A model generated the notes under the pieces. The model was not told the DNA's origin and ran no database searches. It saw nothing but the letters and a program-made list of their open reading frames with translations. Source: Nannochloris sp. 'desiccata' (taxonomy: Eukaryota > Chlorophyta > Trebouxiophyceae > Chlorellales > Chlorellaceae). From it: a stretch of DNA of 64,000 nt. A program made the translations under genes and the position numbers. The stretch is taken from the NCBI GenBank assembly GCA_019044685.2, contig JAGTXX020000016.1, positions 310,001 through 374,000 of the forward strand, read 5' to 3'. Shown here piece after piece: positions 53,402 through 64,000 of this stretch (position 1 is its first letter; the number at the start of each line of letters is the position of its first letter).

Positions 53402-56400
53402 ATGGTGGCCAGGCGCAGCCGTAAAGCTGTAAATTATGCCGAAACTAAGGCAGCGTAAGTTATTGATAGCATCAAGTCGCTTCTTAGCACTCTTTTAGTG
53501 AATCCCAACAACCTGAAGGAGTGGTGTTCTCATAACAAAGTTTTTGTATGCAGTGATGACGCCAAATTTGACGCTCTTCATGATGTTGGGGCTGATGAAA
53601 TCTCCTCGGATGATGATGAACCCCGTCCTGTAAGCCTTGAATTTGAGCTGAAATTCAAACTGGTCGCTCAAGTGTTGACAGTCTCTGATCTTCCAATTTC
53701 TAATACCTTGTTTTGCAGGCAAAGAAGACACCTACCAGACAGCGTAAACGCCGCGCAGTGGCTGTTTTACCTGCCATGCCAGGAGATACAACCTTGCTCA
53801 GTAAGTATATTGATCTTGTTTTTGGAGGGAGCTACTTTTATATCACTCTGCTCTCTTTCAGCAACCCTCAGTGACTTATTACCAGTATAAACTATTCACT
53901 GCAGATGCTGTCCGCAGCGAGAGTGCTGCTATCACTGTCGCAGCCAAGGATTGGGTAGATCGTTTCACAGCTGATCGAGCCGACGCTACTGCTGAAGTTT
54001 TAACCTTCCTCCTCCAAGCATGCGGTATCACCTCCCACACAGTCACTGCTGAAGACGCTGAACACACCGGTGCTGACGAAATCAAGCAAGAAGCTGATGC
54101 TATCGCTCAAGGAGATGGGCTTGATGAACTCCTTGGCGGCCGCTCTGCTGCCGTCCGCCACTTAAAGGCCAGCTATCGTGAAATGTGGGATAAGCTGATC
54201 CGCGAAGCTGCTAATGCTGGATTACTTCGTGGTGGGTTCTTTTTAGATAAAGCTACCAATTTAATTATTGCACTGAATACTTCTGTCGTTCGAGAGCTTC
54301 GTAAAGTCGCTACAATCACCGCTGCCCAGGTCGCTACCTCTCTCCTCCACGTGGTGGTCACTTTACAAGATGCTCGTGACACCGCAGCAGGCCAAGCTGC
54401 AGCTGAAGAAGCTAAAAAAGCCTCAGGTAAAGGTGGAAAAGCTGCAGCAGATCGTGCCGCTGCCTTCACCCGGCAAAGAGACCAAGCGACTGCAAGCATC
54501 ACAGAGTTATTAAACTACGTAGATTCTATCTTCCAGTCTGTATTTATGAACAGATTCCGTGATATTGACTCTGAAATCCGTCTAGCTGTCGTACAAGGCG
54601 TTGGGCACTGGATGCAACTGGTTCCTGCAACTTTCCTCACCCCTGGCTATTTAAAATACATTGCCTGGGCCGTTTCCGACAAAGACGCCCAGGTCCGCCT
54701 TGAAGCAGCCAGTACCCTGTGCACTTTATACAGTATCCCCTCTAATGCAACCCAATTAAAGGACTTCACAGATAGATTTGCGGTACGATTTCAAGAATTA
54801 ATGGATGATAGAGAAGATTTGGTCGCTGTTGCCGGGGTCAAATTAGTGACGCAGCTGGTACGATTAGGACATTTACCTGCAACGGTAGGAAGTGATGTCG
54901 TGCGATTGATGAGTGATGCTTCTTCAGGGCTGCGTGCTGCTGCTGCTGATCTTGCAGCAGGCATGTTGAAGGATCTGGGCAAAGAAGCTTTAGAGGCCGC
55001 TGCTAAACGCAATGGGGGTACTAAAAAGACTGGTGCCGGTGGTAGAAAGGCTGGAAAAAGTAAAGTTAATGCCGCTACTTCTAGTGGTAATCAGCATTCT
55101 GAAGAGGAATGTGAGTTAGCTGGCGTGCTCCGTGTGCTGCGTATGCTGGCGGCTGAGGGAGCCGGTTTGGCTGGACCTACTGCTGAGCTCGACGCCCCCG
55201 CTCTTGGTGAAGACAGCATCGCTTTAGTGGTTGGTTCTTTAGCTACCCGTGCTTCTGCTTTGCGTAACTGGCAACTGATGGTCGAGTGGCTGAAATCTGA
55301 CACTGCTGTCGATGTTTTTGGTGAGGAGGCAACTTCAGATTTACTTTTCTGCTTGTTATATGCCTTACGCTGTGCTTCTGGGTCAACAGCGGCAGTTATA
55401 CCTCCTGTTCGTGGCGCAGCACGTGATAAACAAGCTGCTGCGCGCGCAAAAGCGCGTCAAGAAGCCACTCTTGCGCTCCGAGATGATCTTCAGTCTTTAA
55501 TTACCAAATTTCAAGCAGAACCTGCTCAAGTGGCCACTGTAATTGCTTTGATTCCTGAATTAAAGCTGGAAGTATTTTCTTTACGTGCAGAAGAAAAGAA
55601 ATTATCTTCTTTGCTTGCTGTAGTGAAAAATATTTTCTTCAAACATTCTGAGATTCGGGCAATAAATGCTTGTTCTGATGCTTTAGTGACCTGTGCTCGC
55701 ACAGGACCTGATACAACCAAAGATGCTGCGCGTGCTGTGCTTTCTGAAGTCGTGTCTACAACTGTCGCTGCAGTGAATAAAGCTGCGGTCCAGTTGGAAA
55801 GTACTGGACATAGGACTTTATCTGCAGCAACTGCTGCATATAGAGAATCTAATGGAGAGAAAGAAAGCGCAGCGCTTTATGCAGCACGTGCTGCGACTCG
55901 TCGTGCTCAATCAATTAGTGAAGTTTATCCCGAAGGATTCGCTACAGACCCTAGTGGGCAAGAAGGTCTGAGTCGAATTTTGGAGCTTGCTGCAGCTGGC
56001 GCTGATATGCCTGCTGCGGTTTTAGGATGCGCCGGAGCTGCTGCTTTCTTTACTTTAATGTATACTATGGCAACATTAGATGAGGAAAACCCTGATTTGG
56101 CTGCATTAGGCCAGCTCGTAGCTGCGCAAGCTACCTTGGCGTCTCAGCTTGAAGCTATTGGCAACGAGGCTGAAAAGCGAGGAAGATCTGCTCGCGACGT
56201 AGCTCACGCGATTGCGTCTGTTCAAGCTGATTTTATGAATGTATTCAGCGCTAAAATCTTACCTGAAGCGCTTAAAGAAGCTGCGTATCGTCCTTCTGAT
56301 ACTGCTGTGAATGCTTTGTGGAAGGGTCTCGAAGCTGGTATCTTGCCTGGTACGCCTGGTAGCGCCATTGAAGGTAACAGTGGTGGAAACGACGATATTG

Positions 56401-57635
56401 ATGCTGAGAATTCTAAAGTATTGATTCCTGGCTCTGAAAATTTATCTGCTCCTGCTGAAATCGTCGCTCGCCTTGCTGCCAGCGGCGGCATCCCTCAATA
56501 TCGTCAACTTGCTGCTCAGCTTTTATCTTACTGGGAGTCTTCGCACGCCCCCTCTGTGTCTAACGTCGCTAAAGAGGTCGTTCGTCATCTAAAACGAGTC
56601 GATCCTACGCATTTACCTTCTATTTACCTCGCTGCAATGCAAGCTTCTTATATGCGCTTTAAAACTGCTGCAGACTCTGCTTTTGAATCTGGAAATTTCT
56701 CTACAGAAGAGCTCGCAGAAAAGGAAGAAGAGCTTTTCCAGCCTTTCTTAGATCTGAGTGCCAAAATCGCAGCGAGTCAAGCTGGCTTTAATGCTCCTGC
56801 AAGCACTTTGGTGTATATTGCTGAAGAAGGCGCAAAGTGGGCTTTGACCAGTGCACCTCCTCAGAGCATTGATTTCTTACAAGGAGCTTCGTATTTCATG
56901 GTTCGCGTCAAAGGCTCTGCTGCTGCTAAAGTTTTAGCTGCAGTGGAAGCCGTTGGCAATGCTGCGGGTGCGCCTGAGAGACCAGATGAAGATGATGAAG
57001 AGGAAGCACAGGCTTGGAGTGAATGGGATCTGTATTATCAATACTGCGATGCTCTAAGAGATCAAGCCGTGAAACCTACTGGAGGAGCAAAATCTCGCAA
57101 ACCAGCAGGAGGAGCAGCGGCTGCCACTGCAGGTGCTGCTGTTGGAGCCAGTGGTGGTAAAAAGAGTGGTGCCAAAGCTGGTGGCCGTCGTATCAGTTTC
57201 GCTCCTGGTGCTGGCGGTGGCAATAGCGAAGAAGAGGAAGAAGAGGAGGATGAAGCACAGCCCGCTCCTCGTTCTTCTGGTGGCAAGAAAAAAGCAAGCA
57301 AACCTGCTGCTGCCACCAAGAAGGGAGAGAAGGGCGCTGGCTCTTCTAAACCTCTCAAGCTCTCTGATTCTGAAGATGAAGAAGGAGGAGAAGGAGAAGA
57401 AGAAGATGCTGGCATGGCAGATGCACAGGAACAACAAGAAGAAGGAGAAGATTTCTCTGAACCTGAAGAAGATGTCGAGGTGATGCCTACTGAGGAGCAA
57501 CTGCCTGGCATGCGTGGTGGTGCAGGTGGTAGACGTAGCTCACAGCAAGCTTTAGAAGAAAGTGAGAGTGAAAGCGACAGCGAGAGTGAAGATGAAAAGC
57601 CCGCTTTTGCTGCCAGACGCGCTCGCAAACGTTAA
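53402..57635 (+). CDS. Cohesin subunit SA/STAG/Scc3 (1,324 aa)
   Basis: Four exons: 53402-53454, 53554-53629, 53719-53800 and 53872-57635, phases 2, 0, 1; the last acceptor is ACCCTCAG. The N-terminus is basic then acidic (MVARRSRKAVNYAE...SSDDDEPRP). The STAG domain and stromalin-conservative region include SIFQSVFMNRFRDIDSEIRL, GYLKYIAWAVSDKDAQVRLE and VRFQELMDDREDLVAVAGVK, matching SA proteins that clamp onto Scc1 and DNA in the cohesin ring. The rest is HEAT-like, very Ala-rich helices. The last 200 residues are low complexity: Gly/Lys-rich, then alternating acidic and Ser blocks, ending in a basic RRARKR (possible nuclear localisation signal). Unusually Ala-rich for the family, but key motifs are intact. 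Confidence 0.88.
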
Positions 57636-57973
57636 AAGTATCGGATAGATAAAAAGAAGAAGAAAAATGAATTTGACAATGACAATTGACCTTTTTTAAT
57701 CTTAAGAATAATTTCTGTGTGCTGTCTTCATAATAATTACAGTTTCTGCCAATAGATATGTAAGAGCAGCGTTAACTTAACTAGCAACTGAGGAAAGATA
57801 GAAAAGACAAACCGTAACGCACGTATGTGGAAGTAAAAAGTATACGTAAAGAGGACTGGAGAGGGAGTGTATACGAGGCAGGGGGTACTATGCAAAAGAA
57901 GAAGGTAGGAAAAGGGGATGGGGAAGCTGCCTTTAGAACTGTTGTGCCCATTTTGTGTATACATTTACTCCTT
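57636..57973. other. Convergent 3' interval
   Basis: 338 bp between the cohesin gene and the minus-strand tail frame of the kinase. No gene seen. Confidence 0.4.
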
Positions 57974-58420
57974 TTAGTCGGCCATGTAGTGATCAGAAGA
58001 GCTCGCAGCTTCTACGTTTCTGCGAATAGTAAATTTTCGAAGCCATGACCCTTGTGGAATCAGTGCAGATTTCAAGCGCTGCTGCACAGCAGGACGAGGG
58101 CTTTTCACAGAGGTTCCGGATGTTGAGAAAGTACAATCGTTGCTGTTGTATAATGTATCCATACTTGAGTAGGAACCGATACAGGAGAAAGAATTATTAT
58201 TGCTATTTAACGTTTTGTTTTGAGTTTGAACGTCTCGGGGGGTGTGGTCTTCAACCGAGGTAGAGCCGGAGCCAGCAATGTCGTCGATATTTAAGAACGG
58301 AGGGTCTCCACCAGTAGCATCCACGCATATTTGCAAAACTGGAGAGTTAGAATACTTTTTAATAGTTTTATTACTCTGAATCTCGTTTTTTTTCCTCTTC
58401 CTGCTGTGCGTGCTGCGCAA
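57974..58420 (-). other. Open frame with coding character, possible C-terminal tail of the kinase
   Basis: This minus-strand frame overlaps the last 50 bp of the kinase frame, shifted by one base, and runs to a stop at 57974. It encodes about 130 non-random residues (LQICVDATGGDPPFLNIDDI; SYSSMDTLYNSNDCTFSTSG; AVQQRLKSALIPQGSWLRKF). The two frames meet at a run of eight A (58388-58395). Removing one A would join them. Alternatives: a separate short gene, an unrecognised intron, or a sequencing error in the homopolymer. Confidence 0.45.
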
Positions 58421-59426
58421 TCCAGTCGTGTTGGAGTAGCTGCTCTGCGGTAGGTCTCTCTGCAGGGTCCTTTGTCATCGCCGCTGCTACAAACCGAGCA
58501 AATGGAGTGCCCCTAAACTTTGTAGGAATGTAGAGATACGCAGAACCGAGAATGAGTTCTTTTGTTTGCTCTGTTTCTTCGTGGTAGAAAGGAGGTTCGC
58601 CTACAACTAACTCGTATGCCAGGGCGCCTAAACTCCAAACGTCCGCTTTAAAACCATATGGCTTTAATCCAGCTTCTTCAAGCATTTCAGGAGTAGTACA
58701 TGGAGATTCAACAGCTCCTTTTGGTGCCAAACTGCCCAGCACTTCGGGTGCCATAAAGTCCAAAGTACCAACGGCAAGAAATGGAACTTCAACTTCGCAT
58801 TGAATTGCAGTGCCAAAATCTGCCAGGCGTACCTCTCCAGTAGCTGAAAGAAGGACATTTTCAGGTTTGATATCTCGGTGGATAATGCGGTGGGTAGAAT
58901 GGAGCCGGTTTAAGGTGGTGAGGAGAGGGGTTATCACTTTGTTAGCGGCAAAGGGCTCGTCAAGACGCTGCTCAGCAACCACTGCTTGATATAAATCCCT
59001 TCCAGCGCAATACTCCATGACAATATATGCATAGTCTTCATCTTCAAAGAATCCTAGAATGTGAATAATGCCGTATTCTCCACGCAAGATGCCCATCAAG
59101 TGAACTTCTCGAGCGACGTGGACGGCGTCTTTAGCACTTAAAGCTCGCTTTTGGAACCGCTTAATGGCTACTTGCAGGCCAGTAGCATTGCATTCAGCTC
59201 TAAATATTTTAGAATGACTGCATATGGGAGAAAATGAATAAAAGTATGAGTGTAGTGGTCACTTTACACTTCAACATTGCATTGGGTTTTAAAATGGTGT
59301 GCCTTGACAAACCCAACCAACTCACGTTCTATTGCTAATTTCCTTGAGTTTACTAAACTGAGACTCGGAGGTATATATAGGAGTTGAATCTCGTTTTACT
59401 ATCTTGTGCATTGTTGCTGCTGGCAT
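58371..59426 (-). CDS. Ser/Thr protein kinase (315 aa as read)
   Basis: Exons: 59426-59326 (MPAATMHKIVKRDSTP...) and 59217-58371; donor AGAAC|GTGAGT, acceptor CATATGCAG. Catalytic landmarks are present: VAIKRF (Lys), IIHRDIKPENVLL, LADFG, GTLDFMAPEV, DVWSLGALAYEL and ERPTAEQLLQHDWI. The last is the usual alpha-I end of CAMK/AGC-like kinases. The region that should be the Gly-rich loop reads ISNRTHSKIF, with no glycine. The read frame ends with a charged tail (QQEEEKKRDSE) and may continue into the overlapping frame at 57974. An insert (GSLAPKGAVESPCTTPEMLE) sits in the activation segment/P+1 region. Subfamily and substrates not identified. Confidence 0.82.
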
Positions 59427-59872
59427 TTTCAAGGCTGCCGGGATGATCTAATCCAAGGCTGCGATTTCAATATTTACTTAATCTAAAATCCAATTGTAAG
59501 CTTCTTAACAGATTTAAATATATTGCACAAAGAATATTAGCGAATTTCAAGAAGATATTTTTAGAGATATATGAGGGTTCTCGAGACTGCCGCCTACAAG
59601 TCTCTTGTGGCTCCTCGGCGCCGCATTTTTGACTTTTCAAAATTTTCTACTTGTCATTTGAGTTTGTGACTTGTTATCCCATTGTGATTGTCTTGCTTTG
59701 TTCTAATCAACGGATCTTGATGTTTTTTAAAATAGACATGGATGTTCTTGAGCATAGAGTAAGAATGAATGGAGAATATCAGCACACAGTAAAGAGTATA
59801 TTAAAGTTCAACAATCAATCAATTTACAGTTTTTCCTTCGATACAGTGGCAACAGATTTTATCTTGAGCTGG
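59427..59872. promoter_or_regulatory. Interval upstream of the kinase gene
   Basis: 446 bp between two minus-strand genes; should hold the kinase promoter and OSCA-like 3' flank. No gene seen. Confidence 0.35.
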
Positions 59873-62800
59873 TTAAACGTATTTTGGAGCGCCCCATCCT
59901 TGCCAAGCTTTCCCCCACTCCAGATACCATCCTTCAGCTCCTTTCCTCAACGGAGGTGGCAGATACAGCTCTGGATCCATCTCGACTTTAGGAGCGGCGT
60001 CTAAAATCGCAATAGGAGTACTCGCAAAAACGGCATCGTATCGAGAAGTTAGATACTTATCAAAAGAGATAATAAACGATTCGAGAACAACTAAAGAAAG
60101 AAAACCCTGAACAAACGCTTCTTTGACAAAAAACATGGCAGAAGTGAACAAAACTAATATTGCCAAGCATGCCACAACTCTATGAGCTGAAAAACTCCAA
60201 ATATACCCACGAGAGTTGTAGGCAGCTTGAAAGACATAGAGCTGTTGATATCGCCAAACAAAGAGCATAAGAACGAAATAAATAAGAGCGACAGGTAAAA
60301 TAAAGGGTGCAATAACAGCGTAACCTATAGCTGAAACATACACTGCAAAAGTAGAGATGCCTATGTCGCGAGAATAACGACAGTTTCTCAAGGGAGTTGC
60401 AAAGGCCACATCTTGAGGTGTTTTAGGTTTGGGGAAGATGTACAACCACTGTAAAATGTTGACTAAAACGGAAGCGTGTGGCCAAAATAATCTGAAAAAT
60501 GTCATTGTCAGGGCTCGCAAGAGAACATAATTGATGAAGAAATTTGCAGAAGCAGGCACAGCCTGTCCTAGCAAAGTGAAAATACTGCTTGGATTCTCGA
60601 TAGCTTGACGCAAACCATTCAAAAGGGCACCTCCAAGCAACGTTTGCACAAAGAAATTGCACCAATTCCAGTGGAAAAACAGTTCTGCACAGCGCCTGTC
60701 GAGCTCGGTGAGAGACACGTGCCGGGCTTCTGCTGCAGCACACGAGTAGATATACACAGGCAAGATGACAGATTGATAAACACTCATCAAAATAGAAGGT
60801 AAAATACCGGTAATAATGTTTCTAAGAAACTTTGACCAAAAATCATCGCTACAAAACCATGTTCCAGTGAGTGAGCCTTTAGTTCCTTCGGCTCCTCCAC
60901 AAAGAGCAGATTCCAGCTGAGAAAACGCGCCGGTGATTAAACCAAAGGGGAAGACCATAATAAAGAGGATAGCGACGAGAACAATCAAAGAACGGATGTG
61001 TCTTGACCACCAGCTTCGTTGTAAAGCTGTCCAGTTGATGTTGTCAGGGTCTGGACCAGGTTTAAGATTGACACCGCGCCAGTGCACAGGGTTGACATTG
61101 AGCTCAACAGCCATGGCTGCAGCTTTTGCGGTGTGGAACGTGGCTATGAACGTTCGGCAAGGAGGGCCGTTGAGAACATCAGTAGATAAAGTAGAGGCTG
61201 CCGTTTGCAGCTTGAGTTCTTGAGCATAGAGAGCATCAACCTTTTTGCGAAGTTTTCCTGCTTTCTGAGCTGTCTTTTCGGCCTCTTCTAGCTGCAGTTC
61301 AAGACGTGCAATCTTCGCTTGGCATTGATACAGCTTTCCTAAAGCCTTATCAACACGTTCCGTGGGATATACAGGAATAATAGAATCAAAATCGTCCCCG
61401 AATAAACGCTGGAAAGTAGCAGCAACTACCCTCATTCGGGCACTCAAGTGTCTCAGAGCTTGGTCGTCTTTGTATATCTTACTTTCCCAAGGCATGAGAA
61501 CAGATGCAGTGCCGCCTATTGTAAGGACCTGGTTTTCCCCAGCTGCGTTTTCAGATAAGGTGACTGTCCTTTGAGCTGTTTGGGTTGCTCCATCATCATC
61601 ATTATAATTTTTGGTGGTAGCAGTTTCGAGTTCAGCAGAAGGGACAAAATCTTCAATACCATGTGATTCAATATCAGCACCATTAGTTATATCATCACCA
61701 TCAACCATGCCTACAGCACGCGAACCCCTCTGACTAAAACTATTATGAACCCCACCAACACCGACGGGGGCAGTGTCCTCAGCATCAGCGCCCGTATGGA
61801 GTGTATCCCTCCTTGAACTGACCCTTTTATTCATAGATCCACCCAACCAATACCAGTTTTGTTGAATATTTGTCCTTCTTTGAGTCTCCCTCAACGTGCC
61901 CATTCTCGATAAACGCACAGGCACACCCATTACTTTCAGTTTTTCTTTGAGTTCAAACCTTCTGGTGGGCTCGTCAACTACGATAACTGTATATTGACCA
62001 GCATAGGGAGGACGGGACTTTGCTAAATGGGGTGGATCGCCACGCCGTACAGGCCACAATTCGTAATAGTCAGATTCAGGCTGATTTTCACGTGGTCTAG
62101 GGTTATTAACGGCAGCAGCAGGGTCAGGGATGAGCTGTTCTGGCCACGCTTGAACAGAACTCCCTCTTCTTTTTAACGAAGACATTGAAGTTACTCGAAC
62201 GGCATCGCTGGACAGAGTAGGTACTTCTTCAATTGCCAAAGCATCACTAACCTCTGCTTTCTTTCCCATTGCAGCAGCAGCAGTGGTGCCGGCGTATTGT
62301 CTCGGTTTTTGTGGAACACCAACTGTGTTTTCGGCATCTTCCGGCATTAAAGTTTCATCATACGTTTGACTAAATTCATGCTGGGGACCAATCCTAGCTG
62401 CAGCAATAGTGTGCTGCATCGCAATGTGCTCTTCATAAAAAACCAGAAGGAGGTAGCACGCCCAAAACACAAACATGAATAAAAAGACACAGTGCACCCA
62501 TAAAACCGGTGACCCGTTTTCAATGTTTGAAATTGTCATTTTAAGAAAGGCAATGGTGAGATTACTTGAATCGGCATCTGCAGATTCTTGTGCCAGATTG
62601 CCACCTGTGTAGTTAACGGGCAGTAGGACCCCGATGCCGAATATTGTGAGCGGCAAAAAGAGTGCAATACCATATGAAATGACTCGGACGGAAACGAGAG
62701 CATCAAATCCAGCTGACGCTAAGAACTCTTTGTCGGAAACACTGCGTACAAGTGCCATCCATGACCTGCAAAATACAACGAAATAATAAATTAAGAAAGA

Positions 62801-63060
62801 AAGAAAAATATTGACGTTGGCGGCATTGAAAAAGTTACTCAATTTCGATACTGCAGCAGAGTCTTTTCTAGATTTAGAATCCTACCATACTCGATTAAAT
62901 CCATTGGTTGGCAGCTTTGCAGGTCTTTTCTTCACCCCAGGCACATGTTCTCTTGTTGTGTAAATACCAAATTGAGTCCGCCAAATCACAAATCCCAAGA
63001 GGCAGAGAAGCCCAAGGATAGCATTGACGAAGATGGATGTGACCAAATTGTCTCCAGAAA
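59873..63060 (-). CDS. OSCA/CSC1/TMEM63-type mechanosensitive channel, first exon not resolved
   Basis: Exons seen: 63060-62886 and 62765-59873 (about 1,020 residues). The upstream stop and lack of ATG mean a short first exon lies above 63060, after the acceptor AAATTTGCAG. The N-terminal helix (LVTSIFVNAILGLLCLLGFV) fits the TM0 of the family. The second region has IALFLPLTIFGIGVLLPVNY and a large cytosolic loop with YTVIVVD, IARLELQLEE, RTFIATFHTAKAAAMAVELN and the NPVHW / DPDNINWTALQRSWWSRHIR boundary. A block of TM helices with the pore signature follows (FSQLESAL..., ILMSVYQSVILPVYIYSCAA, PLRNCRYSRDIGISTFAVYV). These form Ca2+-permeable, osmotically or mechanically gated channels. The cytosolic loop is enlarged by a low-complexity insert. 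Confidence 0.88.
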
Positions 63061-63698
63061 CTGCAAATTTCACACGAGGTTGGGTTTAGATGTCTAGACG
63101 CAGGCCATATTGCACTGAGGCCATACTGTCAATCAAGAGTCAAGGTTTGGACCCGCCTGAATTATCTATCACATTGACACAGTCAAAGGCAGTGCAGTTA
63201 GCACTGGTGCTGCTCATGATTCAGCTAGTTATTACTTTCAGTGGGGATTTAAAGGCGCATCCTCCTTCGACTGAGCAGATTATCAATATTGAATCTTGTT
63301 TGATCGAACTTGTTAAAAATTAAACGTTTGACAGTTTGCTGCCTACAGCGCATCAGCTTAAAGAAATAGAAATTACTTATTTTATTATGATATTTACATG
63401 GAGAGCAACGGGTTATATGCTCGAAAACTGTGCTATTGAAATGCTGAGGCAAGAAAACAAGATTGAGTTTTCAGCAGGGCGTAAACAAGGTGGCCAGGAG
63501 ATCTCACCAAGTCATTTTATTCCTCAACCCTTGTGGTTCAGTGGCATAGAACTATTCCGAATAATTACATCGAAGACAGCACACATAAATACTGGAGTAT
63601 GTATGCATTCCAAATGTACCAGAAAGAAAACATTAAAGAAAGAATCACCACGAAACATTTCAAAAAGAAAAAACAGTAGAGGTAGCTCACTACTATTA
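63061..63698. other. Interval with missing OSCA first exon
   Basis: 638 bp. The OSCA-like gene's first exon and promoter should lie here. A candidate ATG (MASVQYGL, near 63132) would require a 39-bp intron, shorter than any other seen, so it is not adopted. No other gene seen. Confidence 0.35.
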
Positions 63699-64000
63699 TC
63701 AAGATTCAGGCAACCTAGAGGTCTCCCCCACCGCTTCAAACATCCTTTCATACCACGGGCCTATCCTGGTCTTATGCTGCAAATCCATAAAGGTATCCGT
63801 GCCTGCAATACTCTTCATTACTCCAAAAACTGAAATATCTGCAAGATTTGGACTCTCTCCACCTAAATAGGGTCTGTCATCGCCCACTGCATCCACCCAG
63901 TCATTAGCACACTTGTACAAATTTTCTCGTAAATCTCCTTCGACGTTATATTTCTTCTTTAATCTGTTGCTAATAGCCCACATCATAGTGGCACCTGCGA
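63699..64000 (-). CDS. Prostaglandin E synthase 2-like, GST C-terminal part, cut by window edge
   Basis: The minus-strand frame is open to the right edge; the 5' part lies beyond 64000. Visible residues (MMWAISNRLKKKYNVE; LYKCANDWVDAVGDDRPYLG; SPNLADISVFGVMKSIAGTD; IGPWYERMFEAVGE) match the C-terminal GST-like helical domain of PTGES2, a membrane-associated haem/glutathione-binding protein found also in plants and algae. The NLADxxVFG motif and PWYxRM are typical. The glutaredoxin-like N-terminal half with CPFC is outside the window, so catalytic competence cannot be judged. A splice acceptor (CGCAG) at about 63996 is possible. Confidence 0.82.
   Translation of the reverse strand, partial: AGATMMWAISNRLKKKYNVEGDLRENLYKCANDWVDAVGDDRPYLGGESPNLADISVFGVMKSIAGTDTFMDLQHKTRIGPWYERMFEAVGETSRLPES

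Noticed and set aside
63061..63134. Candidate first exon of the OSCA-like gene (MASVQYGL) joined by a 39-bp intron
   Set aside because: All other introns placed here are at least about 70 bp, so the very short intron is unlikely without transcript proof.

Overview
The window is nuclear DNA of a eukaryote. Many genes are interrupted by GT-AG introns of about 70-230 bp, transcripts lie on both strands, and the proteins are eukaryotic housekeeping factors: EFL1, Sec12/PREB, VPS36, eIF2D, ASCC3, cohesin SA, HemW, OSCA/CSC1 and PTGES2. Gene spacing is tight (often 130-500 bp), coding GC is moderate, and there are large families typical of microalgae: an archaeal-type P-loop ATPase, an ABC1/UbiB kinase, and a PfkB kinase with a possible plastid or mitochondrial presequence. 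My best guess is a unicellular or simple alga, or a relative. The exact lineage cannot be fixed by eye. I saw no tRNA, rRNA, CRISPR array or intact transposon.

Layout. 1-3280: EFL1, cut by the left edge. 3281-9600: an unstable accessory block with a CAAAA microsatellite, an orphan Lys-rich gene (4364-5675) whose 3' end is mirrored as a near-perfect hairpin, a small secreted Cys-rich gene, and two broken relatives of the orphan gene, one ending in a second large foldback (8463-9009). 9609-25949: a dense gene block with a Sec12-like WD40 protein, a YABBY-like zinc-finger/HMG protein with two possible C-termini, TMEM65, a small coiled-coil protein, a Tho1/SARNP protein, VPS36 with an inserted UBA, a multipass membrane protein, and a PP2C phosphatase with a PIH/CS-like N-terminus. 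25950-31216: a second odd block with GC-rich islands, a truncated gene resembling giant-algal-virus proteins, a diverged dispersed repeat in two copies, and an archaeal-type ATPase gene with introns. 31217-64000: mostly ordinary genes, namely UbiB/ADCK, GPC1-like acyltransferase, PfkB, a coiled-coil protein, two tandem CHRD-like surface proteins, eIF2D, ASCC3, an SDR, HemW, cohesin SA, a protein kinase, OSCA/CSC1 and a PTGES2 fragment at the right edge.

The genes do not form a single pathway. Several serve translation and ribosome quality control (EFL1 for 60S maturation, eIF2D for recycling and initiation, ASCC3 for collided ribosomes) or membrane traffic (Sec12, VPS36). Two features stand out: a small orphan gene family that has twice produced self-complementary foldbacks, and a YABBY-type architecture.

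All exon borders were placed by reading splice signals and keeping frame. No transcript data or database search was available.
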